A stretch of 64,000 nucleotides of DNA from Saccharomycopsis fibuligera x Saccharomycopsis cf. fibuligera. Its lineage: Eukaryota > Ascomycota > Saccharomycetes > Ascoideales > Saccharomycopsidaceae. The notes under the pieces were generated by a model, which saw nothing but the letters and a program-made list of their open reading frames with translations, was not told where the DNA came from and did not search any database. Location: positions 2,017,501-2,081,500 of the forward strand of contig CP012819.1 in NCBI GenBank assembly GCA_001936135.1, given 5' to 3'. The first letter of the stretch is position 1. Each line of letters begins with the position of its first letter. A program made the position numbers and the translations under genes. Positions 11,747 through 21,676 of the stretch are shown here, in pieces.

Positions 11747-13293
11747 TTGAGTGAATTGAGTTTGAGTGTATGTTAGCTATTGTGTTGCTATATTACGTTG
11801 ATTGGTATTGTAAAACTTAGCTTGAAGCAGGACAACGAAATAAAAGAAGGTAAAATGCTAATAGAAGGATGAAGTGTATTATTTATATGAATGTGAATCT
11901 GGGGAAGACAAAAGAGGGGGAAAAACATGGGTGTTCCTTTAAATATATTCGATCTGCTCGAGGAGAAAAAAAAAACATAAAAAAAAAGAATAGCGTGGGA
12001 GTGTCATTTCCATTTTGGGTGAGCAAGATAGACAAACACCTGTCCCACAAGCCACTGACACACACATTTTACACACATATATTCTCTGCTGCATTGAACT
12101 GTGGGACACATCAAAAAAGGCTGCAGGAGACAGACAGCCAAAAGATAAGACGTACGTCATGTCGCCTCTTCTTGCAGAGCTTGCGAAGAAAGGATTTTTG
12201 TTTCTTCACAATAATGCTGCAGTGAGCGGCACGGCCGCGGCTACTGGCGGCCAGCATCGGCGCACCGGCCCCTACTGGATCCCAAAAGGAGAGAATAAAC
12301 GTGCCCGCACCACCGCTGCCGTTTGCGAAGAGGCACACTATGTGATGTAAGGATGTATTTAGTTACAGTTACTATGACAAAGAAGCTCGGCTTCTGGATG
12401 TGGTGTATGGGTGTGTATTCCGAGGCGACTCACTTCGCTGAGTCATAAAACCAATGTTTCGATGTGGGGGCATCGTGGTCGTATATTCTGAGATAAGAAA
12501 TAAACATTCAGTGGTGGTCTCAATCTCAATTACTAGCAATTTCTGAGTCATAATGTGTTGATTCCTAATTTGATATGATGATATCTCAAAAGTAAGTGTG
12601 AGTCAGCGGAACACTCAAACTAGCTGTGCGTATATTGATAACAAACAAGCTGTATATCAGCTAGCCATAACTTATTGCCAAAGTTCGGCTAATACAATCT
12701 TTGCTTAGGCCTTTGTGCTTGTGATTTTACTGATTTGCTGCTCTCTAGCTGTATATTAGCGAGCCTTTAGTCCAAGCAATAACAAGGGATTCGAGTAAAG
12801 ATATAGTTTGAAGTTAGTAAGATCTAGTGATCTTCAGTAATTAGGTTGATGAACGCAGTTTCGTATCCATTGGTATCACTTTGTGCCAGACCGCAAGTTG
12901 GCACTATCAATTATGTTGAAGAATCAATGATATGATTACTTACTCTGATACAAAACTTAGAGCGGCTGGTGTGATTGATTAGATATTACAACAACATTGC
13001 GAGCCTTACATCGACATTAAGCAAGTATACTCGCTTATCTTTCGCAGAGGTGTCACACATTATGTGCCACTCATTGGCCACTTTTTCCAGGAACGTGTTC
13101 CTTAAAGTGTACACACAGCTGCGCATCATGAACTGCAATATCGATAGTGAAATAATCCATGGCTACGGTACATTCGCTCAAAATGACGTAACCATAACTC
13201 AAGGATGCAGATCTACCTTTGACACCGGAGGACTTTGACTTCTAAGTCTTGGAATTACTTACTCACTAGGGCAAGTATTTGGGATCAAATAAA

Positions 13294-13325
<32 letters not shown>

Positions 13326-14260
13326 AAAAGAAAATCTCACTTGAATCACAGATCCTCTGTGCCCTGTCTCAAACCCCTGCAATTGCGAGTTTCATTTTTA
13401 TGTAAACTAGAGCTTGAACAGTTCGAGTTGGACCCCAATGTTGTCAGTCGAGTAGTTACAAACTATCTATAAGAAGCTGTTCTGTTAAATTTGGTCTCTC
13501 GTCTCTGGAATGTTTATCATTGCATTAACAAATTGAAAAGATGAGGGGTCTGCACTCTCTTTCAAGTCATTCTAAAACCTTTGCCTTGATCGAAGTTAAA
13601 CCGTCGAATTTGTGGTGTAAAATGTTGGCGATAATGACACTCAAATAACTTGAGTCCCCCAGGCTTTGTCTAGCTGCTATTATTGTTTTTAGCCTTTGAA
13701 AAACTCACCAGTCTAAAATTAGCCGGCTGCTAAAAACAAAACTGCCCTAGTAGTAATTTTTCCCGCGCAGATTTTATAAATATCCCAACATTGCATTACT
13801 TTGCAGATCTTTTTTTATCCACATTCTGCAAACCCACAAATAGATATCAGCGTTTTTTTAACACTCAAATATAATGACCAATCAAATCTGCCTAGCTATA
13901 TAGCGCCACTTATACTTTTAACACTTTTTCAGATATTTTTAAAACAAATTACCATTTTTTGGTTTCTCCAGCCAAGTTTCTTGCCTGCCCTGAATATGCA
14001 GACCGGCCCTCGTCTATGCGCACGTATGTCTCAGAAAAGCCCCGTCAACTGTGCTAAGACCCAACACTTAACGCCAAAAACCTATAACCACCAATGTTTA
14101 GTGTCTTACCATCACCAGCTATTTTTAGTTCTAACTTTGCCCTACTCAAAGATATAAATATGAGCGCCTGGCGATACAATTTATATGAAAAAAGTGTAGA
14201 CATTTCTCCAACAGAAGCTAGTTTACAAATCGTTGTCACTTTAGTTTTTTGTATCCAAAG
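11747..14260. other. Gene-free interval between ECL1-like and GH76 genes
   Basis: The interval holds a GC-rich patch at about 12210-12320 with several GGCC/CCGG-type words, in the upstream region of the ECL1-like gene. It also has a poly(A) run at 13291-13312, interrupted by one G and continued to 13329. Frames such as 11869-12225 and 13801-14157 have no recognisable protein features. The promoter of the GH76 gene occupies the right end. Confidence 0.5.
14153..14160 (+). promoter_or_regulatory. TATA box of the GH76 gene
   Basis: TATAAATA lies 108 bp before the chosen ATG (14261), a normal yeast spacing. It supports that start. Confidence 0.6.
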
Positions 14261-15481
14261 ATGTTCACACTCACTTTTATATGCAGTTTGCTTGCTACTG
14301 TTGCCAATGCCCTCGATCTTGATCCAACATCTAAATCAAGCATTTGCAAAAACGCAGCTACTATAGTCAATGGCACATTAGACTACTATGAGGGCACAAA
14401 ATATGGTGGTACCGTGGGGATGTTTGCTAAGCCGTACTACTGGTGGCAGGCTGGCGAAGCCTTTGGCACTTTACTCAACTATCAATACTATTGTGCCAGC
14501 GAGCAGGACCAAGATATTGGCAACAATGTCGAAAATTTGATTTATGATGGTATAACTTCACAACTTGGAGAGAATTTTGATTTGATGGTTGCAAATATCA
14601 GTTCTTCTGAAGGTAATGATGATCAAGCAGTATGGGGTCTTACAATTATGAACGCTGCTGAGGCAAAGTATCCACAACCTACCAAGAATGGTAACATAAC
14701 TTGGGGTGAAATCGGCATTAATGTGCTCAACAGCATGTTTAGCAGATGGGATGATACTTGTGGTGGTGGTATCAGATGGCAAATCTTTGATACTAATAAC
14801 AATGGTTTCACCTACAAGAATTCTATTTCTAACGGTGGCCTTTTCACTTTAGCCGCTAGACTTGCCAGATACTACTCTAATAATAGGTATGCATACCTTG
14901 CTGATTTTGTGTGGCAGTGGTCAAAGCAAGTTGGGTTCATGATTGAATCAGATGATGGAATTCTGATCTATGACGGTGGTAACATTGACCATGACTGCAA
15001 AGATATCACTAACAAGCACTGGTCCTATAACTATGGCATGTACTTGCTTGGTGCTTCTTATTTGTACAACTATACCAGCGATGAGAGATGGCTCCGAAAT
15101 GTGGAAAAAATTCTCTCTACTTCCATTGAGCTCTTCACTAACGAAAATGACATCATTTACGAATCACAATGTCAAAATTCAACCTTGATTACATGCAACA
15201 ATGACCAAAGATCTTTCAAAGCTGTGTTTATCAGAAGTTTAGCCACCACTAGTGTGCTTGTTCCTCAAGTTAAAGAAAAAATTGACAAGATTTTGCTTGC
15301 TTCGGCAAAAGCTGCTGCCAAAAGCTGTTCTGGTGGTAGTGATGGTCATACCTGTGGTTTAAGCTGGTTGGACAATAAATGGGATGGGGTTTATGGATTT
15401 GGAGAACAATTGAATGCCTTGGAAGCTATACAATCTTTATTAGTCGACAAAGTCAGTGCACCAGCCACTGCTAAATCGTGA
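14261..15481 (+). CDS. Secreted GH76 endo-alpha-1,6-mannanase-like protein (Dfg5/Dcw1 family)
   Basis: The 406-residue protein starts at the ATG at 14261; the frame is open a few codons further upstream without an ATG. It begins with a signal peptide (MFTLTFICSLLATVANA, cleavage likely after the last Ala). The GH76 fold is shown by YYWWQAGEAFGTLL (around 60), the catalytic Asp pair in NDDQAVWGL (around 122-130), TCGGGIRWQI (around 167) and the Cys-rich end with CGLSWLDNKWDGVYG. Family members process the mannan side of GPI anchors and help cross-link GPI proteins into the wall. Dfg5 and Dcw1 are themselves GPI-anchored, but this protein ends at VDKVSAPATAKS with no hydrophobic tail. It is therefore probably soluble and secreted, or a Dfg5/Dcw1 paralogue. 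One in-frame CTG (ILIYDG) should be Ser. Confidence 0.9.
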   Translation: MFTLTFICSLLATVANALDLDPTSKSSICKNAATIVNGTLDYYEGTKYGGTVGMFAKPYYWWQAGEAFGTLLNYQYYCASEQDQDIGNNVENLIYDGITSQLGENFDLMVANISSSEGNDDQAVWGLTIMNAAEAKYPQPTKNGNITWGEIGINVLNSMFSRWDDTCGGGIRWQIFDTNNNGFTYKNSISNGGLFTLAARLARYYSNNRYAYLADFVWQWSKQVGFMIESDDGILIYDGGNIDHDCKDITNKHWSYNYGMYLLGASYLYNYTSDERWLRNVEKILSTSIELFTNENDIIYESQCQNSTLITCNNDQRSFKAVFIRSLATTSVLVPQVKEKIDKILLASAKAAAKSCSGGSDGHTCGLSWLDNKWDGVYGFGEQLNALEAIQSLLVDKVSAPATAKS

Positions 15482-15849
15482 ACATTTAATTTGTTTTTAG
15501 CTAATTTTTCATTTTTCATATTGCATTTCCCGTTATGTTTTCATGAGTTCATATCTTTTATTTTTATTATTTTTAATTTTTTATTTTTAATTCTTAATCT
15601 AGTTATGACTTTCTTCTTGCATTTAGATATAGACCTTTTCTATTTACAGTACTTTTTACTTATGCTTTTTAATATATTTATTGAATTTCAGCTACAGTTT
15701 AAACATGTAATAAGACCCACAGCTATGGTTCTTAAAATTTAAAAAGTTCAGTACAGACTGCAATTGTACAGATCACCGTTTTTGCAAGCATAAAGTATCA
15801 AGCCATATGCAACAGCGTTAGAGATTATTATTCCAAACCTCCAACCACA
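15482..15849. other. Short intergenic spacer
   Basis: The 368-bp AT-rich spacer separates the GH76 and YEA4 genes. Its T-rich 83-codon frame (15491-15742) is compositionally driven and is not called. Confidence 0.5.
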
Positions 15850-16968
15850 ATGGCCGTAAAGCCAACCAGTACACAAGAACAAAAACCGATAGTTCTACAA
15901 AATGTTACACCGGTTTCTTCAATAATCTGTTCATGGTTCCCCGTGTTATTTTTCATATTTGGTGGTTGCTGCACTAACGTGTTCACATTCGAAAAAATAC
16001 TCGCTGAAATTCCTCAAGCTACTCACCTCATCACTTTTGTCCAATTTCTTTTCATATCGATAGAAGGCTTCTATCAAAACTTTGATGCTAAAAAGGGAGC
16101 TCTCTGTCATCTTGGCTTGAAACAGAATACAATTCCGTTGCGTAGATGGTTACTTCATGTGGTGTTTTTCTTTGTTACATCGAATTTAAACAATTATGCG
16201 GTCAGTTTTCCAAATATTTCCATTCCTATTCATGTTGTTCTCAGATCTTCAGGAACAATTTTCACAATGATTCTTGGGGGATTGTTTTTCAGTAAGAAAT
16301 ATAATAAGTACCAAGTCATTAGCGGGGTGGCTTTGACTGCAGGATTGGTACTAACTACTATTGGCAATAACAGAAACAGACCACCAAATTCAATAAAGGA
16401 AAACTCAACTGATTTTATTACCAGTAATGATCATTTTTTTCAATGGAATAAAATCTGCTCAATATTAGCCACAGGCATAGCCAACATCAATTTGGGTATT
16501 TTGTTGCTCTTGCTAGCCTCGGTGCTTATTTCCATCAACGGTTTTCTCACAGAACATACATTTAAAGCCTACCCAACTACCAAAGACACTTGGAAAGAAG
16601 GTTTATTCTATCAACATTTCCTTGCATTGCCTTTATTTTTGCTATTTTGGAAGCAAATTCACATTGAGTTCAATTTGCTTTGGCAACGGGCGCCAAACTC
16701 AGTGGTGTATTTGTTCGCTAATGTCGCGACACAATACATTTGCGCGAGAGGAGTAAATCGTCTAAGTAGTCAAACCAGCAGCTTGACAGTATCCGTGGTA
16801 CTTTTATTAAGAAAATTTATAAGTTTGTTGCTAAGTATTATGATTTTTAATAACTCATTGAACGAGTATTGTTGGATAGGTACTGGACTTATTTTCCTCG
16901 GGGCGCTTTTGTACAGTTATGGGGGAAGTTACGGAAATAAGGTGAGTCCGGAAAAAAAAGAAAAGTAA
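15850..16968 (+). CDS. YEA4: UDP-N-acetylglucosamine transporter, Yea4 type
   Basis: The 372-residue nucleotide-sugar transporter has about eight to ten membrane spans. Recognisable blocks are 'GGCCTNVFTFEKIL' near residue 38, the FVTSNLNNYAVSF span (about 110), PIHVVLRSSGTIFTMILG (about 125) and NRLSSQTSSLTVSVVLLLRKFISLLLS (about 300-325), the last typical of SLC35B/UAA transporters. The closest known proteins are S. cerevisiae Yea4 and K. lactis Mnn2-2, which carry UDP-GlcNAc into the ER/Golgi and are linked to chitin synthesis. The length fits the family. The ATG at 15850 is in an ACA-ATG context. The lysine-rich tail (PEKKEK) is typical of ER/Golgi retention signals of the KxKxx kind. Confidence 0.88.
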   Translation: MAVKPTSTQEQKPIVLQNVTPVSSIICSWFPVLFFIFGGCCTNVFTFEKILAEIPQATHLITFVQFLFISIEGFYQNFDAKKGALCHLGLKQNTIPLRRWLLHVVFFFVTSNLNNYAVSFPNISIPIHVVLRSSGTIFTMILGGLFFSKKYNKYQVISGVALTAGLVLTTIGNNRNRPPNSIKENSTDFITSNDHFFQWNKICSILATGIANINLGILLLLLASVLISINGFLTEHTFKAYPTTKDTWKEGLFYQHFLALPLFLLFWKQIHIEFNLLWQRAPNSVVYLFANVATQYICARGVNRLSSQTSSLTVSVVLLLRKFISLLLSIMIFNNSLNEYCWIGTGLIFLGALLYSYGGSYGNKVSPEKKEK

Positions 16969-17308
16969 ATGAACATAGAAGCTTTACTTATACGTATTTT
17001 CTTGTCACCAATAGAGTATTAATACATTTTGAAAGTTAACAGACGAACACTATCTAGTAATATTTAGTGGCATAGTAACGATTTAAATATTAATGACCGA
17101 TTTCGAAAGCATGCATGCTTATGTAATCACTATCAATTTTTTCAAAAAGAAACGAAAAGAAAAAAAAATAGAACTCAGTAAGGAAAAATAAAGTAAAATA
17201 AGAATAAAGAATACAAAAATTTGATGGAGAATCAAGTCAAAGATCAGCTTGATAGCGTCACATTCTTGTTCAATAAATTACTTTTACAATAAACTACACA
17301 TAGAAAAC
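16969..17308. other. Intergenic spacer, MZM1 promoter
   Basis: The 340-bp A-rich region leads into MZM1. No clear TATA box or other element was seen. Confidence 0.5.
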
Positions 17309-17470
17309 ATGTCAGTAACGCAAAGATCTTTAGGCGCTTACATGCGTGCGTTAAGAGCAACTAAAATAGCATTTAAAGGTATGTTGTGATTTCGTAACGA
17401 TGATGCTTAATAATGCATTTTATCGTTACTGTTCTACTTGTGATTGCTAATGATATGAGTATTTGTATTG

Positions 17471-17503
<33 letters not shown>

Positions 17504-18352
17504 AGAAACAAAAATAACAACCAAGGATAATTCTTCAAAAGGGACAAAAGAGAAGTTTGGGTGGTTTTGTTTCAGTGTTTGGTGACTTATATGCACTTTG
17601 AAGCCTTGAAGAAAGTGGAGTTTTCAATCTGTACGGATATTGATGAGAATTTATTAGAAAAAATGGTGGTTAACAAAGGAAAAGACGAAAGCTCATATGA
17701 ATAGGTATCAGGAGGTATTCATCATTGTAATTAGTTAATATGCAGATTTTGGCATGAGAATCGTAATCTGTTAATGCAAAATACTGAACATAAATTACAT
17801 TAAGAGTATCAAATCAACAGTGGCGATTGCAATTCCAAAGGATTTTCTGGTAAAGTTTCAGAAATATATTCAATAGAATTTATCTTTTGAATACAGCGCA
17901 GCAATAAATTTTTCATAAACCCTGTTACCTGTTTGCTTTGTGACTTCAATGTTTTGAACTTTCCAAGAAAGACTACCATGATCTTTATCAGTCAGATTTC
18001 CCTCCTTCATTGCACTTTTCGATCTTTTTTCAACCTTTTCGCTTCTTGAACTGTTAGAACTAACAAATTTTTAGGTGATATCGCTGTATTGAAAGCCTCC
18101 CGTGCCAAAATAAAAGCTGGTTTCCAAGATTCAAACAACACTAAACCTTTAGATGCTCGTATCAAAGAAATCGATGAGATTTCTACCTTCTTGAAAAGAA
18201 ATGTTGTTCAAGGTCAAAAGAAAGAAAACAAGTACCATTTGAATATTCACAAGTATACTGAGCTTGGTAATAATGATAGTGTGAAGAAGGCTAAAAAGAT
18301 TCTAGTTCAACAGGGCGGTGGATGTTGTGGCGGTGCTAATGCTAAGATCTAA
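17309..18352 (+). CDS. MZM1: Mitochondrial LYR-family zinc maintenance protein Mzm1 (spliced)
   Basis: The coding sequence is join(17309..17378, 18075..18352), giving 115 residues. Exon 1 encodes MSVTQRSLGAYMRALRATK and onward; exon 2 contains FLKRNVVQGQKKENKYHLNI. These match S. cerevisiae Mzm1 (LYR-like start, FLRRNLVQG, RYHLNIHKDTELG). Mzm1 is a matrix chaperone for the Rieske protein Rip1 during assembly of the cytochrome bc1 complex, and its loss lowers matrix zinc. The intron is in phase 1 and splits a Gly codon. The C-terminus ends with a Gly-rich double-Cys tail (GGGCCGG, then ANAKI) that I do not recall from the yeast protein. The start codon falls in a very short first exon, invisible to a simple frame search. 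Confidence 0.92.
17379..18074 (+). other. MZM1: MZM1 intron (696 bp)
   Basis: The donor is GTATGT (17379-17384). The branch site CTAAC (18060-18064) is preceded by AA, and the acceptor is TTTTTAG ending at 18074. It contains a 32-nt poly(A) run at 17471-17502. Joining the exons restores the Mzm1 frame exactly. Confidence 0.92.
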
Positions 18353-18618
18353 ATGTCTGAGAATTTCGGTTTAGTGAGAGTGAGTTTTCTTTGTGTTATA
18401 TTTGATATTTTTTATTTTTTCGTTAAAAATTTCTGGTTATTATAAACACTTTTTTATGAGTTTATGAGTTTATTGTCTTATGGTGTATTTGCTTTTTGCT
18501 AGAATCTGTATTTTTTTCTTGGTTTTAAAAAGGATTATGTAAATAGGGAAATTGAGAAAAAAAATTCATTCAATAACAGATTAATTATAATTATATATAT
18601 AGCAATGGACAGCATTCA

Positions 18619-18951
18619 TCATTTCCAATTTACCTGCTGAAAATAGTAAGCTGTGAGCATTATAAAGTGAGTGAGAAACTGCAAATCAATTTTGTTCATC
18701 TTGGTACACGGTTTGTACAGAACGAACCATGCCTTGATCGACCTAACTTGAGTTATTGATTTAAGTACAGCTAAAACGGTATAACATACAAATTTCAGAT
18801 GTAACATAAATTTACTATCAGTCTTCACAATCATTTTTCTTAGACCTAGGATAGCAATTTTTTGAATTAAATTATATACACTCAATACACTGCCATAACT
18901 TGATACCCAATCACCAATCTTACGCCATAACATGAGAAACAACACAAACAT
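18619..18951 (-). CDS. Hypothetical small hydrophobic protein (doubtful)
   Basis: A 110-codon frame starts with ATG at 18951. It encodes alternating hydrophobic segments and basic residues (for example HLKFVCYTVLAVL and 'FLTHFIMLTAYYFQQ'). I do not recognise it. The composition is more protein-like than that of neighbouring chance frames, but there is no TATA box, paralogue or motif to support it. It lies convergent to MZM1. It could equally be a chance frame in AT-rich DNA. Confidence 0.22.
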   Translation of the reverse strand: MFVLFLMLWRKIGDWVSSYGSVLSVYNLIQKIAILGLRKMIVKTDSKFMLHLKFVCYTVLAVLKSITQVRSIKAWFVLYKPCTKMNKIDLQFLTHFIMLTAYYFQQVNWK

Positions 18952-19033
18952 GTAAAAATAAGATCCAATTACTATCCGTCCTATGCTGTCTATCAGCAGC
19001 TTTCTTTGGTATAAAACATAACTATTTGTAATT

Positions 19034-19078
<45 letters not shown>

Positions 19079-19764
19079 GTCTAGTTTTTTCTCATTGTGG
19101 AGAAAAATTGTACAACTACTATATTTTAAGGGTTGAATAACGTTGGATTATACGTCTTATCTTTAAAACCAAAATTACATTATTTAAAGTATTTCAATTT
19201 CTTTTAATTATTTTTTCTCTATATGCACAATAACAATATAGTAAACTAGAGAAAAAAAAATACTAAAAAAGGATGAGAAAAAAAGCAACAAGAACTGCTA
19301 AAAAGAAAAAAAAAACGAAAACGACAAAACAAAACAAAAATGAGAGAAACAAAAATTTAAATAAAAAAAGTCTCAAAGTGCTAAATATAAAACACATAAT
19401 TAGACATAAATATAACAATATAAAAAGCAAAGCTGATGAGAAAAAAAAAGTAAAAAAAAAAAAAAAAAAATAAAAATAAAAATTGATAAAACATTAAAAG
19501 GAAAACTCACATAAACTCGAGAGCTTCAATACTTTAAAATACTTTTCACTTATTTTAAAAGTTTTTGTGAGCCTTGAAGTTTTTTGAAACAATTTTTGAA
19601 TTCTTGAATTTTTAAATTTTTTTTGTTTTTCCTTGTTTTCTATTATTAGTAGGTTATAAAAAAAATGATTTCTCCAGGAACTGAGTCTGTAAAGCTATTA
19701 GAGCAGAACAAGGCAGATATCTAGTAGCAAATATTGAATCTTCTAATGATACACGATGAAAGAA

Positions 19765-19787
19765 ATAAATAAATAAATAAATAAATA
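19765..19787. repeat. (AAAT)n microsatellite
   Basis: About five to six tandem AAAT units in non-coding DNA. Confidence 0.85.
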
Positions 19788-20110
19788 GAGCAGGCACCCA
19801 ACGACCGAATGACAAAAAGAAACTGTTGGTGAGCAAAAAAAAAAAAGAAAAAAAATTGAGAATGGAAAATCAAAAGGAGAAAGGTTTAAAAAAACAGCTT
19901 TTATGATATTTAATTAAAAAAATCATTAGAAAAATGAATAAAAAAACCAGTAAGACAGTATGTGGAAACATCTGTATTCGTATCCGTAGAAGTAAAACAA
20001 AAGCAAAACGCATAGCCAAAAAATGAAATAACGTGATACAAAACCAGTGAGAAAAGGCAAAGAAATGATAGTTGAACGGACTTAAATGGTACCTAGGCAA
20101 AGAAAAAGCC

Positions 20111-20160
<50 letters not shown>

Positions 20161-20164
20161 AAGG

Positions 20165-21676
20165 CTATTCCAATTCTCCAAACACTCCTTCATCAGCCTC
20201 GTATTCTTCCTCTACATTTCCAATTCCATTCTCATTACTGTGTTTATTATGATCGTCAGAATATCCCAATCCGCTCTTATGAACGCCATTATTTTTAAGC
20301 TTTTCATTTTGTGCTGCTGCTTTCTTTGCTTTTTCTTCTTGTTCTGCTGCTGCTGCTGCTGCTTCTTCTTCTTCTTCATCATCATCCACAACTGCCAAGT
20401 TATTACTACTATTATCATGGTGGCTATGTTTCAAAAGCCTATTACCATTTTCATTTTCATTTCCGTAAGCATTTATATATTCTGGCTGCAAATGATTGGC
20501 GTTCACTGGAGTATCCAAAAATCCACCATTAGATGCAGCATCACTGCCGGGCCGCGTTAATTGTGCCATTGATGGCCTTTGTCCATTAGTAAATGAGAAT
20601 CTCTTGGATGGTGATATAAGCTCATCATGCGGGTTTCCATGACTGTTGTTTCCGATAATGTTATTGCCATTATTGATGTAACTTTCCGGTGGAATTGAGC
20701 TTGAGCCTCTGTGACTATGGGGATGAATATTCATGTTCAATGAATTGCCATAATATGAAGCTGGGAAGGCTTGCTTGGATGATGAAGCACCATTGAATGA
20801 ATTGTTGCCATTATGCTGTGGTGGTGATTGCAAGAATTTAGAGTTTTTTCCTGGTGAGAGTGGACCATTAGCGGCACCATTGACACCCGAGGTGCCGTTG
20901 CTGGTGCCTGCTGCAATACCAATAGGTTTTGGAGTAGCACGGTCCTCGTTTTCATCTTTCGGCATACCGTTTTTCTTTTTATCATTTTCATTCATACTCA
21001 CCAATATACTAGCAGCTTCCAATAGCTGAACTTGCTGATGTTTAGAAATGAGTAGTTTTTTAGTATAGTTCCATTCTGCGGTGTGTTCCCATAAATGTTT
21101 GGCCAACGAAGAAATATGTTTATATCCTTTACCGCAAGCCTCACATTTCAATTCTTGTTTAACTCTACCTGTTTCGCCTTCAGAAATCCTTCTCACAACG
21201 AATTCTCTACTCAAAAGCGGTACTTTGTCAGAATTTTTGAAATTGTTATGAGAGCCATTTTGATTACCACTACCATGACTGTAACTATGACGATGAGAAT
21301 GCCCATTTGCCACAGAGGTTGCTTGAGGTGGGACAGAGGCTGTTCCAGATGATGGCGAAGGACCTGCTGGTGCTATATTGTTATTGTTGCTATTGTTGTT
21401 GTTACTGTTGTTGCTGTTAATATTATTACCATTATTAGTGATACTTCCATTTGGTAATGGATTTAATGGACTATAAGCAAATCGAGGATTGTACGAATGT
21501 GATCCGCCACCATTAACGGGCTGGTTATTATGACTTGACTGCACTCTTTCAGGAATATTATAAGGTGAAGTGGTAATAGAATTTGATCTTGGTCTTGCAG
21601 GAATAGTGTATGGAGATGAAGTTGAATTTCGTCTGGTTGCAAAATGATGAGTGTTGTTCTGGGTATATGAAGTCAT
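20165..21676 (-). CDS. Single C2H2 zinc-finger protein, probable transcription factor
   Basis: The 503-residue protein has one compact conserved block at about residues 150-230. It holds FVVRRISEGETGRVKQELK, then a finger C-x2-C-x12-H-x4-H (CEACGKGYKHISSLAKHLWEH), then 'KKLLISKHQQVQLLEAASIL'. This block looks strongly constrained, while the rest is low complexity: Asn/Ser-rich N-terminus, poly-Asn (about 85-105) and a run of five Glu then seven Ala near the C-terminus. A DNA-binding regulator is likely, but with one finger it may act through protein contacts. I do not recognise a named orthologue. The stop lies only 9 bp from a 44-nt poly(T) tract on the + strand. Confidence 0.85.
   Translation of the reverse strand: MTSYTQNNTHHFATRRNSTSSPYTIPARPRSNSITTSPYNIPERVQSSHNNQPVNGGGSHSYNPRFAYSPLNPLPNGSITNNGNNINSNNSNNNNSNNNNIAPAGPSPSSGTASVPPQATSVANGHSHRHSYSHGSGNQNGSHNNFKNSDKVPLLSREFVVRRISEGETGRVKQELKCEACGKGYKHISSLAKHLWEHTAEWNYTKKLLISKHQQVQLLEAASILVSMNENDKKKNGMPKDENEDRATPKPIGIAAGTSNGTSGVNGAANGPLSPGKNSKFLQSPPQHNGNNSFNGASSSKQAFPASYYGNSLNMNIHPHSHRGSSSIPPESYINNGNNIIGNNSHGNPHDELISPSKRFSFTNGQRPSMAQLTRPGSDAASNGGFLDTPVNANHLQPEYINAYGNENENGNRLLKHSHHDNSSNNLAVVDDDEEEEEAAAAAAEQEEKAKKAAAQNEKLKNNGVHKSGLGYSDDHNKHSNENGIGNVEEEYEADEGVFGELE

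Larger units (their letters stand above)
18353..20164. other. Intergenic region rich in A/T tracts
   Basis: It contains poly(T) runs at 19035-19074 (40 nt) and 20113-20156 (44 nt), a purine-rich A/G stretch at about 19245-19490, and an (AAAT)n stretch at 19765-19787. One 110-codon frame (18619-18951, minus) is listed separately with low confidence. The Lys-rich frame at 19273-19473 is translated poly(A) sequence. Confidence 0.55.

Noticed and set aside
19273-19473. Lys-rich 66-codon frame
   Set aside because: It is a translation of poly(A)-rich sequence.
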